From assembly GCA_012521315.1 (NCBI GenBank), contig JAAYMP010000001.1:1-17712 (forward strand): DNA of 17,712 nt, in the 5' to 3' direction. The stretch comes from Bacillota bacterium. GTDB taxonomy: Bacteria > Bacillota > UBA4882 > UBA10575. The notes under the pieces are model-generated. The model was not told where the DNA came from and ran no database searches. It saw only the letters and a list, made by a program, of their open reading frames with translations. Position 1 is the stretch's first letter. Each line of letters starts with the position of its first letter. This document shows positions 7,997 through 14,905 of the stretch, piece after piece. Made by a program: the position numbers and the translations under genes.

Positions 7997-9058
7997 ATGA
8001 ACGCCGGATCCTTGCCACCATTTCTCATGGGGACGAGAGGTTTCATCCGGGGGCAACTTGAGCAAAGCAAAGACGGACAAGTGGTCCTCAGAACAAAGCA
8101 AGGAGTTTTTCCGGTGAAAGTGGAGGGCGAGGGGGTTCCCCTCGGGGCCGAGATCGTCTTCCGCTTCCTCCGGGAAGAACCGGGCCTGGTCGTGCTTTCA
8201 CCCTACCGCCCGGAGACCCTCTGGGAAACTTTGCCCTTCTTTAAGGAACTATTTGCCGGGGAGGAAACACTGGGCGAGGAACTTCTCCGTGCCGCCGTCC
8301 AGGAGAATTTACCGTTGACCCGGGATGTGTTCATTAATCTAAAAAAGGGGCTAATTGCGGCGGAAAAAGAGTGGGGGGTTAAAATACATCCGCGGGCGGT
8401 TGCTTTCCTACAAGCCAGGGCCATCCCGCTGACACCACGGACCCTCCTGTGGGCCCTTTACCTCTTGTTCCCGTCGGCCCAGAAGGTCATGTGGCAACAG
8501 GCCGACGAGCAACCACCGATCCTTCCCTTTTTCGCCAAAAGAAAAGCCGCCGACGCCGAGGAGGCGAAGACCGGCGAGAAAAACAGTGCCCCGCTAACCG
8601 AGACCGAGGATGAGCTTCTGGCGGGGATTTTCCGGGAAGCGCGCATTTTTATGCAGCGGCAAGCCAACCGGGATCCGGGTCTGCCCCACCTCCTATTTTA
8701 TTATTGTCCCGCTCCGCAGAGGGAAATCCGCTGGGCGGGGCGGGGGTTTGTGCCTTTCGAGCAAAAAGACGGAGACGCGGAAAAGAAAGAATGCGAACCA
8801 AACCCGACCCATTATGCTTTCTGTTTGGCTTACCAATCGCCAGTCTTTGGCAATTTGGAGATTCTTGGGGTCAACAGCCAGTCCGGCTTGAATCTGAAAG
8901 TGCTGGCGAGCCGCGCTGTTTTAGCCCAGAATCTTTTTGCCGGCTTGCAAGCCTATTTAGAGGCGAAGGGCTGGCCAGTCCAGTCGGTTGCATTTGAGGA
9001 GTACCGGGCAGAGGAGTCAACGGTCCTTCAACCGTTGCGGATCGATGGGTGGTTATAA
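7997..9058 (+). CDS. YlqG-like protein with FliK-type C-terminal domain
   Basis: I assign this by position (rnhB, this gene, FlhB-like gene) and by its C-terminus. Residues about 270-340 read like the FliK hook-length-control C-terminal domain: a strand pair around LAYQSPVFGNLEILGV, then a leucine/alanine helix (RAVLAQNLFAGLQAYLEAKG) and the closing strand VQSVAFEEY. The N-terminal two thirds are soluble and charged, with no signal peptide or membrane segment. A hydrophilic Lys/Glu linker spans about residues 175-200. The function of this orphan family is unknown; regulation or support of a secretion-like partner is only a guess. An NPTHYA string at residues 269-274 equals the FlhB autocleavage motif. 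AAAGGAG precedes the ATG by 9 bases. Family confidence is moderate. Confidence 0.7.
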   Translation: MNAGSLPPFLMGTRGFIRGQLEQSKDGQVVLRTKQGVFPVKVEGEGVPLGAEIVFRFLREEPGLVVLSPYRPETLWETLPFFKELFAGEETLGEELLRAAVQENLPLTRDVFINLKKGLIAAEKEWGVKIHPRAVAFLQARAIPLTPRTLLWALYLLFPSAQKVMWQQADEQPPILPFFAKRKAADAEEAKTGEKNSAPLTETEDELLAGIFREARIFMQRQANRDPGLPHLLFYYCPAPQREIRWAGRGFVPFEQKDGDAEKKECEPNPTHYAFCLAYQSPVFGNLEILGVNSQSGLNLKVLASRAVLAQNLFAGLQAYLEAKGWPVQSVAFEEYRAEESTVLQPLRIDGWL

Positions 9059-9059
9059 G

Positions 9060-9341
9060 ATGGAAGAGAAGATGATCAAAGCCATTGCCTTGCGCTACCG
9101 GCAAACGGAAGACGTCGCTCCGGTTGTTCTGGCCAAAGGCCAAGGTTATGTGGCGGAAGCTATTCTAGAGTTGGCCCGCCAGGCAAGGATTCCGACGGTG
9201 GCCGACCCCGACCTGTGTAAGCTTTTGGAGGGAGTTGAAGTGGGCAGCTATATTCCGCCCGAGGCTTATCAGTTGACCGCAGAGATCCTGGCCTTTATCT
9301 GGCAGATGGAAGAAAAGGTCGGCAAGGGGCGGTTGAATTAG
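9060..9341 (+). CDS. FlhB C-terminal-domain-like small protein (YlqH type)
   Basis: A 93-residue protein matching only the cytoplasmic tail of the flagellar export switch FlhB. Family-like blocks are KAIALRYRQTEDVAPVVLAKG, the helix YVAEAILELARQARIPTVADPDL, and the end LLEGVEVGSYIPPEAYQLTAEILAFIWQ. It lacks the four membrane helices of FlhB and also lacks the NPTH autocleavage site, which would fall just before its first strand. The ATG at 9060 is chosen because GGGTGG lies 7 bases upstream and the family similarity starts there. A longer in-frame extension back to 8988 would overlap the previous gene. It starts one base after that gene's stop, so coupling is likely. Its role outside flagellar export is unknown. 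Confidence 0.88.
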   Translation: MEEKMIKAIALRYRQTEDVAPVVLAKGQGYVAEAILELARQARIPTVADPDLCKLLEGVEVGSYIPPEAYQLTAEILAFIWQMEEKVGKGRLN

Positions 9342-9829
9342 CGACCTTTCCCGGGGGGAGTGGTCTTTTTTTGTCGGCCGGGGCAATCTTCTCCGTAAGG
9401 ATTCAGGTACTTTTCAAACAGCAGTCCCAAGATTACCCCGAAAAAAATGGCGCTGGTTAATTGGGCGTAATAATCACTGATCGACCGGAAGGGAATCAGA
9501 TTACGCCCCTCAATGAGCCACATAAAAAGGACTTCCAACAGGATCCAGCTTTGCAGGTTGAGGAAGACACTTTTGAAAACTATATTTTCCCAGCCGAAAC
9601 GACCAATGACCAAAAAGTATAGGATCAGCGCGATGATTGCGCCTAAATTCATTGATAAAATAGCGCCTAGCAACCGGTTGGGCCGGTTGAGCGTGATCAT
9701 CAAGCTACTTAACTCGTAAACACTGTATCTGGTATACCCCGTAAGTTTAAAGAGAGTGGTCAACAATTCATAGGGGATGGTCGCTAAAGCACCGATGATC
9801 AACGAGCTCGTCAATTTATTTGTTTTCAT
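9338..9829 (-). CDS. Four-helix integral membrane protein, unknown function
   Basis: A 163-residue protein I do not recognise by name. Four hydrophobic segments are visible at about residues 8-30, 52-75, 82-106 and 121-142. Segment two has a long run of Leu/Ile/Ala, and SDYYAQLTSAIFFGVILG leads into segment four. The short C-terminal tail is charged (PGRQKKTTPPGKGR). Topology and size resemble small conserved membrane proteins of Bacillota such as YqhR, but I see no diagnostic motif. The ATG at 9829 has GGGAGAG 6 bases upstream. The gene is visibly AT-richer than its neighbours. Its stop overlaps the stop of the FlhB-like gene by 4 bases, and its 3' end contains that gene's terminator. Confidence 0.8.
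   Translation of the reverse strand: MKTNKLTSSLIIGALATIPYELLTTLFKLTGYTRYSVYELSSLMITLNRPNRLLGAILSMNLGAIIALILYFLVIGRFGWENIVFKSVFLNLQSWILLEVLFMWLIEGRNLIPFRSISDYYAQLTSAIFFGVILGLLFEKYLNPYGEDCPGRQKKTTPPGKGR
9343..9372 (+). terminator. Intrinsic terminator for the rnhB-YlqG-YlqH operon
   Basis: Directly after the FlhB-like stop codon, GACC (9343-9346) pairs with GGTC (9362-9365). Inside, after one U-U mismatch, UUCCC pairs with GGGAG (including one U-G pair) around a GGG loop. Seven T residues follow (9366-9372). The element is entirely inside the last codons of the convergent membrane protein gene on the other strand. Confidence 0.8.
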
Positions 9830-10006
9830 GAAAACTCTCCCATACCGTTTATGACTATTGTTGACACTAACGCAAGGTGCTATTCGGTGCTAAAAAGTTT
9901 CAATTGCGGAGATAAATATCCAAATGGTACCTTGTTTGGGAAATTATAGAAGGAAAATAAAAGTGAAGCGCGAAATCTACGCAAAAAAGAGCCGTAGGTG
10001 AGGGGA
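9830..10006. other. Divergent AT-rich intergenic region
   Basis: This spacer separates the minus-strand membrane protein gene from yraN and should carry start signals for both. On the minus strand a perfect TATAAT (plus-strand 9943-9948) is present, but nothing resembling TTGACA lies 16-18 bases upstream of it. On the plus strand a perfect TTGACA (9861-9866) lacks a -10 at proper distance. No hairpin terminator or RNA gene is apparent. Confidence 0.3.
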
Positions 10007-10387
10007 ATGGACCGGCGGCGGCTGGGAAATTACGGCGAGTATATTGCCCGCCAGCTTCTGGAGGAACAGGGGTACCGGATTCTCCACCAGAAGTATTATA
10101 CCCGTTACGGGGAGCTTGACCTGATTGCCAAAGCGGGAAAGCAAATTGTTTTTATTGAGGTAAAGACAAGAAGCGGGAAAACTTATGGCGGCGGTCTGGA
10201 GGCGATCACGAAACGGAAAAGGATCCGCATGGTCCGGGCCGCCCTTTATTATTTACAGCAACACAGCTATCAGGATCTGCCCTGCCGGTTCGATATTATC
10301 GCGCTTGATTTGGACCGTCAGGGAAACCTCCTTGGGTACCAGTTAATTACGGATGCTTTTGGGGTGGAAGGAGGGAACTATTACTGA
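10007..10387 (+). CDS. yraN: YraN family (UPF0102) endonuclease-like protein
   Basis: A small protein with a Holliday-junction-resolvase/restriction-endonuclease-like fold, widely conserved but of uncertain role. E11 lies in GNYGEYIA. The nuclease-type core has E36 and D38 (GELDLIA) and E51-x-K53 (IEVKTR), and GGGLEAITKRKRIRM follows as in the family. I place the start at ATG 10007, giving 126 residues; AGGTGA at 9996-10001 is a perfect anti-16S match 5 bases upstream. An in-frame GTG three codons earlier lies within that ribosome binding site. The stop overlaps the comM ATG in TGATG, so the two are coupled. Association with a comM-type gene is common in bacteria and suggests handling of DNA branches or imported DNA. 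Confidence 0.93.
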   Translation: MDRRRLGNYGEYIARQLLEEQGYRILHQKYYTRYGELDLIAKAGKQIVFIEVKTRSGKTYGGGLEAITKRKRIRMVRAALYYLQQHSYQDLPCRFDIIALDLDRQGNLLGYQLITDAFGVEGGNYY

Positions 10388-11910
10388 TGTTCGCCAAGGT
10401 CACCAGTGGAACGGTGGTTGGGATTGACGGTTTTCCGGTTGAAGTGGAGGTCGATCTTTCCGCCGGACTTCCTTCCTTTGATTTGGTTGGTTTAGCCGAT
10501 ACCGCCGTTAAAGAAGCAAAGGAACGGGTTCGGTCGGCGATCAAAAATTCCGGCTTTACTTTCCCCGGGCACCGGATTGTGATTAACTTGGCCCCGGCTG
10601 CTTTACGCAAAGAGGGGAGCGGTTTTGACCTTCCGATTGCCCTCGGGCTTCTTCTGGCCCAGGGTTGCTTTGACGCAGAAGCCATTGGCGGCGGCTTCAT
10701 CGTTGGTGAACTGGCCCTTGACGGCTCAATCCGGCCGGTGCGGGGAGTCCTTTCGATGGCGCTCACCGCCCGCGACAGTGGCCTGGAGTTTCTGATGTTA
10801 CCGGCCGGGAATTACTGGGAAGCCTTGGCGGTTCAGGGAATAAAACTAATCCCCGTTGGTCATCTCCGGGAAGCGGTTGCGTTTCTACAAACGGGTAAGA
10901 TGCCAATGGTCGAAATAGAGGCGCCCATGGAGACGGCCGCCGCTGCTTATGCGGAAGATTTTGCCGATGTCAAGGGTCAGGAGACGGCAAAACGAGCCCT
11001 GGAGATTGCCGCCGCCGGCGGGCATAATGTGCTTTTGGCCGGGCCACCCGGCTCTGGAAAAACGATGTTGGCCCGGCGGCTACCTTCCATCCTGCCTGAC
11101 CTGAGTCGGGAAGAAGCCCTTGAACTGACGAAGATTTACAGTATTGCCGGCTTGTTGCCGCCGGGCATCTCCCTCTTGCGGCAACGCCCCTTTCGCAGTC
11201 CGCACCATACCACCACCAAAGCCGGTTTGGTCGGCGGCGGAAACTATCCGCGCCCCGGTGAAGTGACTTTAGCCCATCACGGTGTCCTTTTCCTCGACGA
11301 ATTTCCCGAATTTCCCCGGGAAGTACTGGAAGTCCTGCGGCAACCTCTGGAAGACGGCAAAGTAACCATCGCCCGGACCACCCTTACGTTGGTGTACCCA
11401 AGCCGGTTTATGCTGGTGGCAGCGATGAATCCCTGCCCGTGCGGGTTCTACCGGGATCCGCTTCAGGCTTGCCGCTGTACACCCGCGCAGATCCAAAGGT
11501 ACCGAGCGCGGATCTCCGGTCCGCTGCTGGACCGGATTGATTTTATGGTGGAGACGCCGCGGCTGCGGTATGAAGAAATGGCTGTCCCCAGCCCCGGAGA
11601 AGAGTCAAAGCAGATCAAGGCTAGAGTGACGGCCGCCCGCCAACGGCAGGAAGAGCGGTTTAAGGGAAAAGGCCTGTATTGTAACGCCCAAATGGGCCCG
11701 AAAGAAATAAAAGAATACTGCGGCTTGGACCAGGAAGGGAAGAGATTAATGGCCGCGGCGGTGCGCAGTTTTGGGATCACCGCCCGGGGTTATACCCGCT
11801 TGCTCTGCGTGGCGCGGACAATTGCCGATCTGGCTGACAAGGAAGCAATCGAACCGTCCCACGTGGCCGAGGCGCTTCAGTACCGGGCGACTGGAATACT
11901 TGAGGGATGA
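10387..11910 (+). CDS. comM: ComM / YifB family Mg-chelatase-like AAA+ ATPase
   Basis: A hexameric AAA+ motor; ComM in naturally competent bacteria drives branch migration during integration of transforming DNA. The N-terminal ChlI-like domain has the GLPSFDLVGLADTAVKE block and AALRKEGSGFDLPIA. Walker A is GPPGSGKT at residues 219-226 and Walker B is VLFLDEF with D304-E305. A cysteine-rich loop, NPCPCGFYRDP followed by CRC, and the SGPLLDRID arginine segment are intact. The Mg-chelatase C-terminal domain ends the protein at 507 residues, the normal length. AAGGAGG at 10368-10374 lies 12 bases before the ATG, which overlaps the yraN stop. No competence pilus genes are in this window, so a general recombination role is equally possible. 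Confidence 0.95.
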   Translation: MFAKVTSGTVVGIDGFPVEVEVDLSAGLPSFDLVGLADTAVKEAKERVRSAIKNSGFTFPGHRIVINLAPAALRKEGSGFDLPIALGLLLAQGCFDAEAIGGGFIVGELALDGSIRPVRGVLSMALTARDSGLEFLMLPAGNYWEALAVQGIKLIPVGHLREAVAFLQTGKMPMVEIEAPMETAAAAYAEDFADVKGQETAKRALEIAAAGGHNVLLAGPPGSGKTMLARRLPSILPDLSREEALELTKIYSIAGLLPPGISLLRQRPFRSPHHTTTKAGLVGGGNYPRPGEVTLAHHGVLFLDEFPEFPREVLEVLRQPLEDGKVTIARTTLTLVYPSRFMLVAAMNPCPCGFYRDPLQACRCTPAQIQRYRARISGPLLDRIDFMVETPRLRYEEMAVPSPGEESKQIKARVTAARQRQEERFKGKGLYCNAQMGPKEIKEYCGLDQEGKRLMAAAVRSFGITARGYTRLLCVARTIADLADKEAIEPSHVAEALQYRATGILEG

Positions 11911-11952
11911 GGAGTTCTAACCAAAAGTTCTTTACCGTTGATCAGTACGATA

Positions 11953-11993
11953 CTTTCCTTTGGTCAGTCCGATGCCACTTGTGGGAAGGAAAG
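11953..11993. repeat. Inverted repeat downstream of comM
   Basis: CTTTCCTT (11953-11960) is an exact inverted match of AAGGAAAG (11986-11993), extendable by one U-G pair, around a 25-base loop. The loop itself contains a small CCAC/GTGG palindrome. No T run follows, so it is not a standard terminator. It could be a weak 3'-end structure for comM mRNA, an operator, or chance. Confidence 0.4.
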
Positions 11994-12092
11994 AGAAATA
12001 TATGAATTCGTATGCTTCAATATTTTTTAGCAAAGCAAGAGACCAAGCCGCCAAAGACCATTAATTAGCGGGGTTCACAATAAATCTTTCAG

Positions 12093-12148
12093 TTGCAAAT
12101 AAGAGCTGATTTGGGTAATATATAGTAAATAGGGGACTTGTGTACAAT
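12093..12148 (+). promoter_or_regulatory. Candidate argS promoter
   Basis: TTGCAA (12093-12098) and TAATAT (12116-12121) are spaced by exactly 17 bases, each with four of six matches to the main sigma-factor consensus. A second -10-like TACAAT (12143-12148, five of six) lacks a matching -35. Either would give a leader of about 50-85 bases before the argS ATG at 12208. Confidence 0.35.
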
Positions 12149-12207
12149 TCAAAGATTTGTCGTCTTTACGGACGGGATAAAAGTTTAAGGCGGAATAAGG
12201 GAGAGCA

Positions 12208-13932
12208 ATGCAGACGAACAGTTATCTTGATTATAAGGAAATAATCGCGGAAACAGTAGGTAAGGTATTACCGGAGACCGGATTGGAAAAGCAGGCGATC
12301 TACGCTTTACTTGAATACCCGCCCGATGAGAAGTTGGGCGATCTGGCTTTGCCCTGCTTTCAACTGAGCAAGATTCTAAAAAAGGCCCCCCATTTGATTG
12401 CCCAGGAGTTGGCGGCGAAGATCGATCCGGCCCCTTATTTCGAGGCGGTCAAGGCCACCGGCCCCTATTTAAATTTTTACGTGGCCCCGGTTCCTTTGGC
12501 AAGGGAAGTATTGGCCAAAATCATGACTTGCGGATCCAATTACGGGGCACGCGCGATCGGCGGGGGAGAGAAGATTGTCATTGACTTTTCGGCCCCCAAT
12601 ATCGCCAAGCCTTTCCACGTAGGCCATCTGAGCAGTACGGTGATTGGTAATGCCTTGTATAAGATCTTCGAATTCCTGGGCTATAACTGCGTGGGTATTA
12701 ATCATCTTGGGGATTGGGGAACCCAGTTTGGCAAGTTGATCACCGCCTATAAAAAGTGGGGCTCCGCGGAAGCGGTGGAAAGGGATTTAATCAAAGAGTT
12801 GCAACGGTTATACGTCAAGTTTCATGACGAGGCGGAGCAGGATCCGGCCTTGGAGGATGAAGCCCGCGCATGGTTCCAGAAAATTGAGGACGGCGATGAC
12901 GAAGCCTTATCCCTTTGGCGGTGGTTTAAAGAGATCAGTTTGGCGGAGTTCCAAAGGGTCTATGATTTGTTGGAGATCGCTTTTGACTCGATGGCCGGCG
13001 AGAGTTTCTACAACGATAAGATTGACGCTGTGGTTAACGAGTTGAAAGAGAAACAATTATTGGTCGAGAGTGACGGAGCCGCCATCGTCAACCTGGACGA
13101 ATACGAAATGCCCCCTTGTTTGATTCTGAAGAAGGATGGCAGTTCCCTCTACGCAACGAGGGATATTGCCGCCGCCTTGTACCGCAAAAAGACCTATAAT
13201 TTTGTCAAAGCCCTGTATGTGACCGGAGTTGCCCAAAGTCTCCATTTCAAACAGTGGTTCAAAGTCGTGGAACTGATGGGCTACGCGTGGGCGAAAGATT
13301 TGGTGCATATTCCGTTCGGCCTAGTCAGTCTTGAAGGTGAAAAGTTGTCCACCAGAAAAGGCCGGGTTGTTTTACTGGAAGATCTATTAAGAACGGCGAT
13401 CGAGAAAACTTTAGCCATCATTAACGAGAAGAATCCCGGCCTGGCGCGGAAAGAGGAAGTTGCGCAGATGGTCGGGGTGGGGGCCGTTGTTTTTGGCGCC
13501 TTAAGTGTGAACCGCATCAAGGATGTAACTTTCTCCTGGGAAGAAGCTTTGAGTTTTGAAGGGGAGACTGGTCCGTATCTTCAATATACGCACGCCCGGG
13601 CCTGCAGTATTCTGCGGAAAGCCGGGTTTTCGCTGGAGAAGGCCGTTCTTGCTCCGGAAAAACTCAACGAACCGGCGGCCCTGCGCGTTGTCAAGACGTT
13701 GTATCTTTTCCCGGAAAAAGTACTGAGCGCCGCCAATGAATATGAACCTTCCATCATCAGCCGGTATTTGATCGACCTTGCCCACGATTTTAACGGGTTT
13801 TACCATGAATGCCAAGTGTTGGTTGATGACCCTGGTCTGCAACAAGCAAGACTTGTTTTGGTTTGGGCCGTTAAAACCGTTTTAGCTACTGGTCTGGGTT
13901 TACTGGGTATCAAAGCGCCGGAGCAAATGTAA
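12208..13932 (+). CDS. argS: Arginyl-tRNA synthetase
   Basis: Class I aminoacyl-tRNA synthetase that charges tRNA-Arg. The N-terminal Arg-specific additional domain (about residues 1-110) recognises the tRNA elbow. The HIGH motif appears as HVGH at 137-140 within NIAKPFHVGHLSST. GINHLGDWGTQFGKL is the conserved arginine-site block. The KMSKS loop is the divergent KLSTRK at 379-384, which is normal for ArgRS. The C-terminal DALR anticodon-binding domain ends in a GLGLLGIKAPEQM sequence typical of the very C-terminus. The 574 residues are within the family range. AAGG lies 7 bases before the ATG in a purine-rich leader. No T-box is visible upstream. The two downstream genes are close enough to be co-transcribed. 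Confidence 0.97.
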   Translation: MQTNSYLDYKEIIAETVGKVLPETGLEKQAIYALLEYPPDEKLGDLALPCFQLSKILKKAPHLIAQELAAKIDPAPYFEAVKATGPYLNFYVAPVPLAREVLAKIMTCGSNYGARAIGGGEKIVIDFSAPNIAKPFHVGHLSSTVIGNALYKIFEFLGYNCVGINHLGDWGTQFGKLITAYKKWGSAEAVERDLIKELQRLYVKFHDEAEQDPALEDEARAWFQKIEDGDDEALSLWRWFKEISLAEFQRVYDLLEIAFDSMAGESFYNDKIDAVVNELKEKQLLVESDGAAIVNLDEYEMPPCLILKKDGSSLYATRDIAAALYRKKTYNFVKALYVTGVAQSLHFKQWFKVVELMGYAWAKDLVHIPFGLVSLEGEKLSTRKGRVVLLEDLLRTAIEKTLAIINEKNPGLARKEEVAQMVGVGAVVFGALSVNRIKDVTFSWEEALSFEGETGPYLQYTHARACSILRKAGFSLEKAVLAPEKLNEPAALRVVKTLYLFPEKVLSAANEYEPSIISRYLIDLAHDFNGFYHECQVLVDDPGLQQARLVLVWAVKTVLATGLGLLGIKAPEQM

Positions 13933-13949
13933 TAAAAAGAATGTTGGTG

Positions 13950-13978
13950 CCTTCCAACGAGACAATCCAGGTGGAAGG
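13950..13978 (+). promoter_or_regulatory. Hairpin covering the ribosome binding site of the lipoprotein gene
   Basis: CCTTCCA (13950-13956) pairs perfectly with TGGAAGG (13972-13978) around a 15-base loop. The right arm contains GGAAGG, the only ribosome binding site for the ATG at 13989. If it folds, it would limit translation of the lipoprotein relative to argS. No T run follows, so it is not a terminator. The 7-bp stem with a large loop is only modestly stable. Confidence 0.35.
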
Positions 13979-13988
13979 TTGTGTGACG

Positions 13989-14888
13989 ATGAAGGCGTTA
14001 CTTCGAATCTTGTCTGTATATTTACTCGTAGCGGTTGTCCTCTCCGGTTGCGGATGGGAACAGGATTCCTTTGTTTACCAGGGAATTCTTTTTGAGGGTT
14101 TTGACCCGGCGAAACACCAGCCCTCACCAGAGTTTCTAAATAATGTCTCGCCGACAAAAGTTTTGCTTTCCCCACGGCAGATTAAAGCCCTAAAAAAGTG
14201 TGTGGACCTTTTGTCCGAAAACAACTTGCATTATTTATTGGAGTATCCGGACCGTTTTGTTATCGTTAAAGCTCCCTACTCTTTTGCGGACAAACCGCAG
14301 ATGATCGTCTATCTTGACATGGAAAAGGTTAATTTGACGTTTAGCATCGATGATGACTGGGAAAACAAACTGCTCAATGCGAACCTGGGTTTAATGGAGG
14401 ACAGCGGAGATTTTTACTTCCAAGGTACCCCAAAACTGCCGAACCTGCTGCGTATTCTTATCCACGAGATTGGCCACTTGGTCGAGTTTGAACGGTTGAA
14501 ATTTAACTGGCAAGGCAAATTTGTTCCTAACCCCTTAAATAAGGAGTTTGTCAATATCTCCTGGGATCAGGATCGCTTTTGGCAGGATAAAGAAGGTTTC
14601 TCGCAAAAACTGCACAACATCCAATCCATCGAGGGATTGCTCCAGTTTCTGCAGTGGTTTAAAGAGGAATCCTCCTTTTTCAGTCTAAGCAGCAGTATGG
14701 GGATGAATGAGGATTTTGCCGAGGCTTTTGTTTATTATATTTTAAAAGAATATTACGACTATGAAATCAGTTTTGTTTATCAAGGCCGCGTTGTGCTGGA
14801 CAACTTGCAAGCGCCCAACCGTTATCGCCAACAAAAGATGGCGTTTGTCGCCAACTTGATGCAGAACGAATTGCTGAAGAATAAATGA
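13989..14888 (+). CDS. Putative zinc-metalloprotease lipoprotein (HEIGH motif)
   Basis: A 299-residue predicted lipoprotein. The signal peptide has K2 and R6, a hydrophobic stretch from about residue 7, and a lipobox LSGC with the lipidated Cys at 21, placing it on the outer face of the membrane. A gluzincin-type zinc site is visible: H159-E-I-G-H163 in LIHEIGHLVEFE, and a downstream NEDFAEAF (240-247) where E241 or E245 is the likely third ligand. That arrangement recalls lethal-factor-like and related zincins. No closer family is recognised. I chose ATG 13989 because the signal peptide starts there and GGAAGG lies 10 bases upstream; GTG 13983 is an alternative. It follows argS by 56 bases, and the next gene starts 17 bases after its stop. 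Substrate unknown. Confidence 0.82.
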   Translation: MKALLRILSVYLLVAVVLSGCGWEQDSFVYQGILFEGFDPAKHQPSPEFLNNVSPTKVLLSPRQIKALKKCVDLLSENNLHYLLEYPDRFVIVKAPYSFADKPQMIVYLDMEKVNLTFSIDDDWENKLLNANLGLMEDSGDFYFQGTPKLPNLLRILIHEIGHLVEFERLKFNWQGKFVPNPLNKEFVNISWDQDRFWQDKEGFSQKLHNIQSIEGLLQFLQWFKEESSFFSLSSSMGMNEDFAEAFVYYILKEYYDYEISFVYQGRVVLDNLQAPNRYRQQKMAFVANLMQNELLKNK

Positions 14889-14905
14889 TAAGGGGAGGGA
14901 AGACG

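Larger units (their letters stand above)
11911..12207 (+). other. AT-rich leader region between comM and argS
   Basis: Just under 300 bases without a gene. It is clearly AT-richer than the flanking coding regions. It holds an inverted repeat (11953-11993), two related segments (TGATCAGTACGAT at 11938-11950 and TGGTCAGTCCGAT at 11961-11973), and candidate promoter elements at 12093-12148. I found no T-box signature, tRNA, small ORF with a ribosome binding site, or hairpin-plus-T terminator for comM. Confidence 0.5.

Noticed and set aside
8988..9059. Longer N-terminus for the FlhB-like protein
   Set aside because: The extension overlaps the preceding gene, has no family similarity, and ATG 9060 has a good ribosome binding site.
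9861..9896. Perfect TTGACA as a yraN promoter
   Set aside because: No -10-like hexamer lies 16-18 bases downstream, so it is not supported as a promoter on its own.
11911..12207. T-box leader or tRNA gene before argS
   Set aside because: No T-box core sequence, specifier stem or cloverleaf could be read in the spacer.
13941..13988. Upstream ATG 13941 as start of the lipoprotein
   Set aside because: It would put an acidic 16-residue tail before the signal peptide and has no ribosome binding site in front.
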